DNA from: an uncultured Alphaproteobacteria bacterium
GTDB lineage: Bacteria > Pseudomonadota > Alphaproteobacteria > Rhizobiales > Beijerinckiaceae
Assembly (NCBI GenBank): GCA_937903315.1
Contig: CALCZO010000251.1
Location: 1-19,892 of the forward strand
Length of the DNA stretch: 19,892 bases
Direction of reading: 5' to 3'
Position 1 is the stretch's first letter. Every line of letters starts with the position of its first letter. A model generated the notes under the pieces. It did no database searches, was not told the DNA's origin, and saw only the letters and a list, made by a program, of their open reading frames with translations. Of this stretch, positions 13,936-19,892 are shown piece after piece. Position numbers and translations under genes: made by a program.

Positions 13936-15525
13936 TCATGCGTCATAGCCGAGCGCCGTCAGCCGTTCCGCCAGTACCGTGGCGCGCGCGCCATAGGTAT
14001 GGTGCGCGACCGCATCTGCCCGCGCTGCCATCCCCATCGCCTTGCGCGCCGTATCATCGCTGACCAGATGCAGCAAGCCGGCAGCCAGCGCCGCCCCGTC
14101 GCCCGGCGGCGTCAGCAGACCGGTCTCGCCATGGCGGATGATGTCGGAGACCTGCCCGATGGCCGAGGCGACACAGGGCTTTCCGGCGGCCAGATACTCG
14201 AACAGTTTGGTCGGCGAGCCGAAAAAGGCGCTGCCATCGGCATTTTCGACCGTCGGCGCGGTGGCGATGTCGAAGGCCGCGACGTGGTCCGGTCCCTGCG
14301 ACTGCGGCACCAGCCCGGTCAGCACCACGACGTCTGCGAGGCCATGGGCGGCGATCCGCTCGCGTGCGTCCTGCATCCGCGATCCGTCGCCGACCAGCAT
14401 CAGCCGCACCCGGTCACGCAGATGCGGCGCTTGGGTCAGCATCGCCGCCACTGCGTCGACCAGCACCTCGACCCCGTGCCACGGCCCGAACGTGCCGATG
14501 AACCCGATCACGGTCTTGCCCGTCAGCCCGTAGCGGGTGCGTAGCGCACTGGCATCGCGATCGGGGTGGAACATGTCCGGATCGACCGCGTTGGGGATGA
14601 CGGCAATCCGTTCTGGCGCGATGCCCTGCCGCTTCAGGTCATCGGCCAGCACGTCGCTGACCGCGACGATCAGGTCCGCCCCGTGGACCGACAGCGTCTC
14701 GGCCCGCACGGCCCGGTCGCGCTCCTGCAAGGGGCGCCCCCAGTGATCGGCCACCCACACCTCCGGCCCGTTATACTCCAGCACCAGCGGCACATCCCAG
14801 CGCCGGGCGAGATCGAGCCCGCCGAACAGGTTCAGCCCGTGCCGCTGATAGATGAAGCGCGGCGGCGGCCCGTCAGGATCGCGGAACAGGGCGTCGGAGA
14901 AGTCGAGATTGAAGGCCAGTTGCTGCCACTCGGCCTGGAGCAGCTGGCGGGGCTTCGGCGCAATGGTGATCACCGGCGTTTCGGGCGGAATGGTCGGGAT
15001 CGCCTCGGTGGTCGCCAGCCGGGCCGGCAGGCCAAGGGCCGCCAGCCCCTTCAGCACGCCGGCAATATGGCCGAGCGAACCGCCCGCCTTGACGCCGTAC
15101 CACAGGTCGGCGCGGATGAAGAGCGGCGGCCCCGCGCCGAACCGCCGCGCGCGCGGCGCGCGCTCCAGCGCATCGAGCCGGGCATCGACCGCGCGGGCCA
15201 GCGCCGGCTGCGCGATCAGCCCCTTGAGCGTGCCGAGCCCGGTTCCGGCCAGCCGTGACCAGGTGATCGCCTCGCTGCCGTCGGGATCGACCAGCCGGCA
15301 GGCACCGCGCGCCATCATCCGCGCGGCGATCTGCGGTTTGACCGACAGCAGCGAGCGCCGGTCATCGACGAGCAGATCGACACTGTCATAGTGCCTGAAG
15401 GTCTTTGCAAGCAGCCGCGGCGAGAACGCCGCGCGCACGGCGCCGGCATCGAGGATGACGGCACCGGGGTCCGCATCGGCGCCGATCCGGCGGCTGGACA
15501 GATTGATGATCGCGCGCAGGCTCAC
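13936..15525 (-). CDS. Glycosyltransferase family 4 (GT-B)
   Basis: The 529-residue protein has a GT4 C-terminal half: IAVIPNAVDPDMFHPD near 307-322, GFIGTFGPWHGVEVLVDAV, LMLVGDGSRM, and FFGSPTKLFEYLAAGKPCVAS near 437-457 with the donor-binding Glu region. The N-terminal acceptor domain includes ADLWYGVKAGGSLGHIAGVL. It is preceded by about 130 extra residues, making the protein longer than the usual 370-420. The start is a GTG at 15525 with no strong ribosome site; the next in-frame ATG would remove about 68 well-behaved residues. The gene leads a two-gene minus-strand unit with the methyltransferase fusion. It probably adds a sugar to a lipid-linked polysaccharide intermediate at the cytoplasmic face of the membrane; donor and linkage are unknown. 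Confidence 0.86.
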   Translation of the reverse strand: MSLRAIINLSSRRIGADADPGAVILDAGAVRAAFSPRLLAKTFRHYDSVDLLVDDRRSLLSVKPQIAARMMARGACRLVDPDGSEAITWSRLAGTGLGTLKGLIAQPALARAVDARLDALERAPRARRFGAGPPLFIRADLWYGVKAGGSLGHIAGVLKGLAALGLPARLATTEAIPTIPPETPVITIAPKPRQLLQAEWQQLAFNLDFSDALFRDPDGPPPRFIYQRHGLNLFGGLDLARRWDVPLVLEYNGPEVWVADHWGRPLQERDRAVRAETLSVHGADLIVAVSDVLADDLKRQGIAPERIAVIPNAVDPDMFHPDRDASALRTRYGLTGKTVIGFIGTFGPWHGVEVLVDAVAAMLTQAPHLRDRVRLMLVGDGSRMQDARERIAAHGLADVVVLTGLVPQSQGPDHVAAFDIATAPTVENADGSAFFGSPTKLFEYLAAGKPCVASAIGQVSDIIRHGETGLLTPPGDGAALAAGLLHLVSDDTARKAMGMAARADAVAHHTYGARATVLAERLTALGYDA

Positions 15526-15557
15526 GGGAAAACCATAGGTCGTTCAAATATCAACAG

Positions 15558-15590
15558 GCATCGCCACCGGCGTTTAGCCGCTGGCGATGC
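15558..15590 (-). terminator. Long hairpin between phaC and the glycosyltransferase gene
   Basis: GCATCGCCACCGGC (15558-15571) pairs with GCCGCTGGCGATGC (15577-15590) around GTTTA, with a single mismatch in 14 positions. It lies 44 bp past the phaC stop and 32 bp before the glycosyltransferase start. Read on the minus strand it is followed by CTGTTGATATTTG, only partly T-rich. Most likely it ends phaC transcription and separates it from the glycan genes. Confidence 0.6.
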
Positions 15591-15634
15591 TGCTGAACAG
15601 GGTAAAATCGCCCTGAGCCCCGGTGTGCGGTGGT

Positions 15635-17449
15635 TCACGCCTTCATCTTGACATAGGTCCCCGGCGCATCGCCGAGCGTCCTGCGTCCGCCACCGGGTTT
15701 GCGCGGCGCCACCTTGCTGTCGCCCTTGGTCACCCAGCCGATCCAGTCGAGCCACCACGTGCCCGGATGTTCGGATGCGCTGGCGACCCAGGCGTCGAAG
15801 TCGCCCTTCGCCTCGCCGCCGGTCCAGTACTGGTATTTCGGCTTGGTCGCCGGATTGACGACCCCTGCGATGTGGCCGGAGCCGGCCATGACATAGCGCA
15901 CCGGCCCGCCGAAGAACTGGCAGCCGTGGAACACCGATTTGGCCGGCGCGATATGGTCCTCGCGTGCCGCCAGATTGTAGATCGGTGTCCTGACCTTCTT
16001 CAGCGACAGCTTGACCCCGTCAACCTCCATCACGCCCTTGGACAGGGTGTTATCGAGGTAGCAGTTGCGCAGATAGAAGCTGTGGTTGGCCTCGGGCATC
16101 CGGGTCGAATCCGAATTCCAGTACAGAAGATCGAACGCGGCGGGCGCCTTGCCCTTGAGATAGTTGTTGACGTAATAGTTCCAGATCAGGTCCGTCGGCC
16201 GCAACATGTTGAAGGCATTGGCCATTTTCGCGCCGGGCAGATAGCCCTTGGGCTTCATCTGCTCCTCGACCTGCTCGACCTTTTCACGATCGACGAAGGC
16301 CAGCAGGTCGCCGGCATGGGTAAAATCGACCTGCGTGGTGAACAGCGTTGCGCTGGCGACGCGCTTGCCCTGTCCCTTGGCCCACAGCCACGCCAGCGTG
16401 ATCGACAGCATCGTGCCGCCGACGCAATAGCCGATGGTGTGGCAGGATTTCTCGCCGGTGATCGCGGCGATCTCATCGAGCGCGGCCAGCGGCCCGAGCT
16501 TCATGTATTCGGTAAAGCCGCAGTCCTTGTGCCGCTCGTCAGGGTTTACCCAGGACAGGGTGAAAACCGTCAGCCCCTGTTCCACGGCCCAGCGGATGAA
16601 CGACTTTTCCGGGTTGAGATCGAGCACATAGAACTTGTTGATCCACGGCGGCACGATCAGCAGCGGCGTCTTGTAGACTTCTGCTGTCGTCGGCGTGTAC
16701 TGGATCAACTCGATCAGCCGGTTGCGGAACACCACCTTGCCCGGCGTGTTGGCGATGTTGCGCCCGACCTCGAAATTCGAATCGTCCGACTGGCGGATGC
16801 GCAGTTCGCCACGGCCGCGCTCGATATCCTCGGCCATCATCTTCATGCCGCGGACGAGATTGGCGCCCTTTTCCTCGATCGTGGTGCGCAGCAGTTCCGG
16901 GTTGGTCAGCACGTGATTGGAGGGCGAGAGCATGCCCTGCAGTTGCCGGGTGTAGAACTGCGCCTTGCGCCGGGTCTGGTCATCCAGCCCCTCGGCATTG
17001 TCCACCAGCGTGGTCAGCCAGTTCGAGCCGACGAAATAGGCCTGTTTCAGCACGTTGAAATAGGGGTTGGTTTCCCAGTCGGGATCGGTGAACCGGGCAT
17101 CGCGCGCCGGCATCGGCACGACGGGCTTGGGTGCCTCGCCCTGCATCATGCGCAGGCTCTCGGTCCACAGGGCCATCACATCGTCGGACACCTTCTTCTG
17201 CATCTCGACCGCCTTTTGCGGGTCGTGCAACCAGCTTTCGGCGACGGCGCTGAAGGTCTTGATGACATCGGCCACCTCGGTCGAGGTCTGGGCCGGCTGG
17301 GTCTCGCCGCTTTCGACGCCCTTGACCATTGCAGCCGTGGCCTTGCCCATTTCAGCCACGATTTTGGCGGAGTTCTCGGCAATCTCCTCGACATTGGCTG
17401 ATGCCAGAGCGAAAGCTTCCGCTTCCGGTGTCGTGTCGGTCTTGCCCAT
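15635..17449 (-). CDS. phaC: Class I poly(3-hydroxyalkanoate) synthase
   Basis: I choose the ATG at 17449, giving 604 residues, because GGAGG at 17456-17460 stands six bases upstream; an upstream in-frame ATG at 17506 has no such support. The lipase-box-like motif GYCVGG lies near residues 340-345 with the catalytic Cys. The catalytic Asp is in AAREDHIAP near 497 and the His in GSGHIAGVVNP near 524, matching class I spacing. PPWINKFYVLDLNP and FTLSWVNPDERHKDCG are further family signatures. The enzyme polymerises (R)-3-hydroxyacyl-CoA into storage granules in the cytoplasm, releasing CoA. It diverges from the putative lipoprotein gene across 101 bp. An extended -10-like TGGTGTAAA lies in that gap on the minus strand, but this is weak. 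It is metabolically unrelated to the glycan genes downstream and is separated from them by a hairpin. Confidence 0.96.
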   Translation of the reverse strand: MGKTDTTPEAEAFALASANVEEIAENSAKIVAEMGKATAAMVKGVESGETQPAQTSTEVADVIKTFSAVAESWLHDPQKAVEMQKKVSDDVMALWTESLRMMQGEAPKPVVPMPARDARFTDPDWETNPYFNVLKQAYFVGSNWLTTLVDNAEGLDDQTRRKAQFYTRQLQGMLSPSNHVLTNPELLRTTIEEKGANLVRGMKMMAEDIERGRGELRIRQSDDSNFEVGRNIANTPGKVVFRNRLIELIQYTPTTAEVYKTPLLIVPPWINKFYVLDLNPEKSFIRWAVEQGLTVFTLSWVNPDERHKDCGFTEYMKLGPLAALDEIAAITGEKSCHTIGYCVGGTMLSITLAWLWAKGQGKRVASATLFTTQVDFTHAGDLLAFVDREKVEQVEEQMKPKGYLPGAKMANAFNMLRPTDLIWNYYVNNYLKGKAPAAFDLLYWNSDSTRMPEANHSFYLRNCYLDNTLSKGVMEVDGVKLSLKKVRTPIYNLAAREDHIAPAKSVFHGCQFFGGPVRYVMAGSGHIAGVVNPATKPKYQYWTGGEAKGDFDAWVASASEHPGTWWLDWIGWVTKGDSKVAPRKPGGGRRTLGDAPGTYVKMKA

Positions 17450-17550
17450 AGGTCCCCTCCCGGAGCATGTCATTTTTACACCACCACAGTCTTGACGGAC
17501 GAGCAAGAACTGTCGACGACAATGAGGCGTTCTTTGGAATTACAGGAACA

Positions 17551-18072
17551 ATGAGAGTTTTTAGCGGCCTGCGCAATGCCATTAAAGGACTAGCCATCGT
17601 TCTGATCGGGCTGGCAGGGCAGGGATGTGCGCTGTCTCCGTTCGAGGAGGACGGGGTTTTCCGCCGGACGACGACGACCGTCGGCGTCACAGGCAAGCTG
17701 GCCGAACCGGAACCGTTCGTGCGGGACAGCCGCAGCCCTCAGGCAGAATATCCCGCAGTGGGCGTGACGCCGCAACGCCCCGCCGCGCCCCATTCGGCCG
17801 ACGGGGTGGTCAGGACCGCTGCCGAACTTGATCAGCTGCGCCAGAAGAACGAGGCGATTGCCGCGGCTGCCCGCCCGGCCTCGCCCTATGACGGCAAGAT
17901 CGAGCCGGGGTTCAAGCCGCCGGAACTGCCGCCCGTGCCGGCCTATTCGGGGCCAGCGGTCGGTACGGCCGCGCCCGTGGCTGCTGTCACGCCGCCGGCA
18001 TCGCAAAAATCCACCAAACAGAAACCAAACGACAAGAAAGGTCTGGCAGGCTCGTCTCCAGCCAGACCGTAG
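17551..18072 (+). CDS. Putative proline-rich secreted lipoprotein
   Basis: The start at 17551 is preceded by AGGA. It gives 173 residues beginning with a basic, hydrophobic leader (MRVFSGLRNAIKGLAIVLIG). A Cys follows in LAGQGCALSP, which could be lipidated; the -3 to -1 residues (G-Q-G) are not a textbook lipobox, so a plain signal peptide or anchor is possible. The mature part is rich in Pro and Ala, low in complexity and likely disordered (PPELPPVPAYSGP), with a Lys-rich stretch (KSTKQKPNDKKG) near the end. I recognise no domain. A longer in-frame start at 17467 would bury the leader and overlap the phaC ribosome-site region, so I reject it. It diverges from phaC and precedes the aminotransferase gene, possibly in the same transcript. 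Confidence 0.65.
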   Translation: MRVFSGLRNAIKGLAIVLIGLAGQGCALSPFEEDGVFRRTTTTVGVTGKLAEPEPFVRDSRSPQAEYPAVGVTPQRPAAPHSADGVVRTAAELDQLRQKNEAIAAAARPASPYDGKIEPGFKPPELPPVPAYSGPAVGTAAPVAAVTPPASQKSTKQKPNDKKGLAGSSPARP

Positions 18073-18247
18073 GCACTTGTCGAGCCGGGCCTGCCGCCGC
18101 CGTCCTGCCGTGCCGAAAAGCGCTGGCAAGGCGAAAAAACTTCGCATATGGAGCGACATGGCGGGTCGCGCGCATTCTGGAGTACGATCCGTGGTCGAAG
18201 TGTTTCGCCCTGTCTTCGGGCAGCGCCCCAACGAGAGCTTTTTCGAG

Positions 18248-19465
18248 ATGCAGGAATTCCACCGCGTTCGCCGTCTGCCGCCGTATGTTTTCGAGCAGGT
18301 CAACAAGATCAAGGCTCAGGCGCGGGCGAACGGCGCGGATATCATCGATCTCGGCATGGGCAACCCGGACCTGCCGGCGCCCAAGCATGTGCTTGAGAAG
18401 ATGATCGAGACGATCGGCAAGCCGCGGACGGACCGGTATTCGGCGTCCAAGGGCATTCCCGGCCTTCGCAAGGCGCAGGCGGGCTATTATGCGCGCCGGT
18501 TCGGCGTCAAGCTGAACCCCGATACGCAGGTCATCGCCACCCTTGGCTCGAAGGAAGGCTTTGCCAACATGGCGCAGGCGATCACCGCGCCGGGCGACGT
18601 GGTGCTGGTCCCCAATCCAAGCTATCCGATCCACGCGTTTGGCTTCCTGATGGCCGGCGGCGTGATCCGGTCCGTGCCGGCGACACCGGACGAGGAATAT
18701 TTCCGCGCGCTCGAACGGGCTGTGATCCATTCGATTCCCAAGCCGATCGCGCTCGTCACCTGCTTCCCGTCGAACCCGACAGCGGAAGTCGCCAGCCTCG
18801 ATTTCTACAAGGATCTGGTCGCCTTCGCCAAGAAGCACGAGTTGATCGTCCTGTCCGATCTCGCCTATGCCGAGGTCTATTTCGACGACAACAGCCCGCC
18901 GCCGTCGATTCTCCAGGTGCCCGGCGCGTTCGATATCGCCGTCGAGTTCACCTCGATGTCGAAAACCTTCTCGATGGCCGGCTGGCGCATGGGCTTTGCG
19001 GTCGGCAACGACAAGCTCTGTGCCGCGCTGGCCCGCGTGAAGTCCTATCTCGATTACGGCGCGTATACGCCGATCCAGGTCGCCGCCACCGCCGCGCTCA
19101 ACGGGCCGGACGATTGCATCCGCGAGATGCGCGACACCTACCGCAAGCGCCGCGACGCGATGGTCGAGAGCTTCAAGGCCGCCGGCTGGGATGTGCCGGT
19201 GCCGCAGGCGACGATGTTTGCCTGGGTGCCGATTCCCGACAAGTTCAAGGCCATGGGCAGCCTCGAATTCTCGAAAATGCTGGTCGAGAAGGCGGAAGTC
19301 GCCGTCGCGCCGGGCATCGGCTTCGGCGAGCACGGCGACGAGTTCGTCCGCCTTGCGATCGTCGAGAACGAGCACCGCATCCGGCAGGCCGCGCGCAACA
19401 TTGGCAAGTTCTTCAAGTCGGCCGACACCACGCTGCATAATGTGGTGACGCTCAAGCAGGCCTGA
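18248..19465 (+). CDS. alaC: AlaC/LL-diaminopimelate-type PLP-dependent aminotransferase (fold type I)
   Basis: From the ATG at 18248 the protein has 405 residues, the family's usual length, and starts MQEFHRVRRLPPYVFEQ as relatives do. In-frame starts at 18158 (ATG, GGAG four bases upstream) and 18191 (GTG) would add 30 or 19 residues and cannot be excluded. DLGMGNPDLPAP is the substrate-lid region. CFPSNPTAEV holds the conserved Asn, VLSDLAYAEVYFDD the Asp that binds the PLP nitrogen, and SMSKTFSMAGWRMGF the Schiff-base Lys239. FVRLAIVEN near the C-terminus carries the carboxylate-binding Arg. The protein closely resembles E. coli AlaC. Alphaproteobacterial relatives are variously annotated as alanine, aspartate or LL-diaminopimelate aminotransferases, so the physiological substrate is uncertain. 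It is closed by a hairpin terminator. Confidence 0.92.
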   Translation: MQEFHRVRRLPPYVFEQVNKIKAQARANGADIIDLGMGNPDLPAPKHVLEKMIETIGKPRTDRYSASKGIPGLRKAQAGYYARRFGVKLNPDTQVIATLGSKEGFANMAQAITAPGDVVLVPNPSYPIHAFGFLMAGGVIRSVPATPDEEYFRALERAVIHSIPKPIALVTCFPSNPTAEVASLDFYKDLVAFAKKHELIVLSDLAYAEVYFDDNSPPPSILQVPGAFDIAVEFTSMSKTFSMAGWRMGFAVGNDKLCAALARVKSYLDYGAYTPIQVAATAALNGPDDCIREMRDTYRKRRDAMVESFKAAGWDVPVPQATMFAWVPIPDKFKAMGSLEFSKMLVEKAEVAVAPGIGFGEHGDEFVRLAIVENEHRIRQAARNIGKFFKSADTTLHNVVTLKQA

Positions 19466-19486
19466 GCGCCGGCAGGTCCGTTTTCC

Positions 19487-19518
19487 CGGCGTCATTCCTT
19501 CAATGCGGGATGACGCCG
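19487..19518 (+). terminator. Intrinsic-type terminator after the aminotransferase gene
   Basis: CGGCGTCATTCC (19487-19498) pairs with GGGATGACGCCG (19507-19518), giving 12 pairs including one G-U, with an 8-nt loop. It starts 22 bases after the stop codon and is followed by TTGTGTTG, a loose T-rich tail. Confidence 0.7.
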
Positions 19519-19815
19519 TTGTGTTGTCGTGCATCACCCGTTGGTGGGTTTCGCATCTGCGGGATTTGGTATATGCACTCCTGACCTCGTTGGGGCAGAA
19601 GACGGGGACAACATGTGATCACCGATGCGTCCGGGCCGTGAGGGTCGGGCAGGGCGGTGGTTGCGGTCGCGGACGGGGCGGGCCGGGTGCGGTCGGTCGT
19701 GTCTACATGGGGCGAACGCATCGGCGCTACGGCGCCGGGGCCGGTATGAATGCCGGCGTGCGGTTTGTTGTCTTCTCCATCCTGAGTGCAGGATGGTCCA
19801 TGGAAGGGCTTTTGA
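19519..19815. other. Intergenic region, no gene identified
   Basis: About 300 bp separate the terminator from the next start codon. Open frames exist on both strands, but their translations are Arg/Gly-rich and resemble no protein. A near-palindrome lies at 19740-19757 (GCCGGTAT-GA-ATGCCGGC, one G-U pair). TATATG near 19570 has no good partner -35. It presumably carries the promoter of the following gene. Confidence 0.4.
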
Positions 19816-19892
19816 ATGGCTGTCACAGGTCGCCTCACGCATGAGGATGCGCGCGCCGTTATCGAGGCGGCGTCGAAGGCCGAGCTGAATCT
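19816..19892 (+). CDS. 5' end of an unidentified gene, truncated by the window edge
   Basis: An ATG at 19816 follows GGAAGG (19802-19807) at an acceptable distance and opens a frame that stays open to the edge (25 full codons). The visible start, MAVTGRLTHEDARAVIEAAS, is a short helix-rich stretch. It vaguely resembles the start of GlcG/HbpS (DUF336) haem-binding-like proteins, which often begin with a Leu-Thr followed by an Ala-rich helix. Too little is present to assign a family. Confidence 0.5.
   Translation, partial: MAVTGRLTHEDARAVIEAASKAELN

Noticed and set aside
12295..14544. 749-codon plus-strand frame spanning the methyltransferase and GT4 genes
   Set aside because: It crosses two real minus-strand genes and their junction, and shows composition typical of antisense shadows.
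15623..17401. 592-codon plus-strand frame opposite phaC
   Set aside because: phaC is unambiguous on the other strand, with all catalytic residues; this frame has no domain.
17828..18247. Long upstream extension of the aminotransferase frame (start at 17828)
   Set aside because: It would overlap the lipoprotein gene, and its first ~110 residues are Arg/Pro-rich noise. The family begins at the Met encoded at 18248.
17987..19537. 516-codon minus-strand frame opposite the aminotransferase
   Set aside because: It is antisense to a clear PLP enzyme and has shadow-like composition.
19503..19844. 113-codon plus-strand frame in the right-hand intergenic region
   Set aside because: It begins inside the terminator hairpin, overlaps the better start at 19816 in another frame, and its Arg/Gly-rich product resembles nothing known.
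1..19892. CRISPR arrays, tRNA/rRNA genes, insertion sequences, attachment sites
   Set aside because: I looked for regularly spaced repeats, cloverleaf-like structures, transposase motifs and flanking direct repeats, including around the phage-like gene, and found none by eye.

Overview
The window is GC-rich and densely coded. It suggests an alphaproteobacterium, most likely of the Hyphomicrobiales/Rhizobiales type. The case rests on a class I PHA synthase, an AlaC/LL-diaminopimelate-type aminotransferase of the form common in that group, and a DUF2793 phage/GTA-type tail protein. This placement comes from recognising protein families, not from a search.

Layout. (1) Positions 1-3494, minus strand: a nucleotide-sugar unit with a WecC-like UDP-ManNAc dehydrogenase followed 12 bp later by a large bi-domain (ADH-like plus Gfo/Idh/MocA) oxidoreductase that runs off the left edge. 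(2) Positions 3495-4019: a 525-bp divergent spacer with several inverted repeats. (3) Positions 4020-9234, plus strand: an asparagine-synthase-type amidotransferase, a glycosyltransferase that overlaps it by ATGA, and a second paralogous amidotransferase. A perfect 12-bp hairpin follows. (4) Positions 9287-10738, minus strand: a stand-alone DUF2793/phage-tail-fibre-like gene with its own near-consensus sigma70-type promoter, so it looks like a phage 'moron' cassette. (5) Positions 10849-15525, minus strand: a GT4 glycosyltransferase and a 1017-residue coiled-coil/double-methyltransferase protein. (6) From 15635 to the right edge: housekeeping-type genes, namely phaC (minus) and, diverging from it, a putative proline-rich lipoprotein, the aminotransferase with a terminator, and the first 25 codons of an unidentified gene.

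Positions 1-15525 read together as part of a surface-polysaccharide locus. The dehydrogenase would make a uronic-acid sugar nucleotide (ManNAcA type). The two glutamine-dependent amidotransferases are well placed to turn uronic acids into uronamides, as proposed for WbpS in Pseudomonas O-antigen. The glycosyltransferases would build the repeat unit, and the double methyltransferase could decorate or cap it. This pathway is inferred from family membership and neighbourhood.

The most unusual items are an apparent ~130-residue beta-rich insertion inside the GroES-like domain of the bi-domain oxidoreductase, the three-part 1017-residue protein with a large unrecognised middle region, the twin amidotransferases, and the phage-tail-like gene sitting as its own transcription unit inside the glycan locus.
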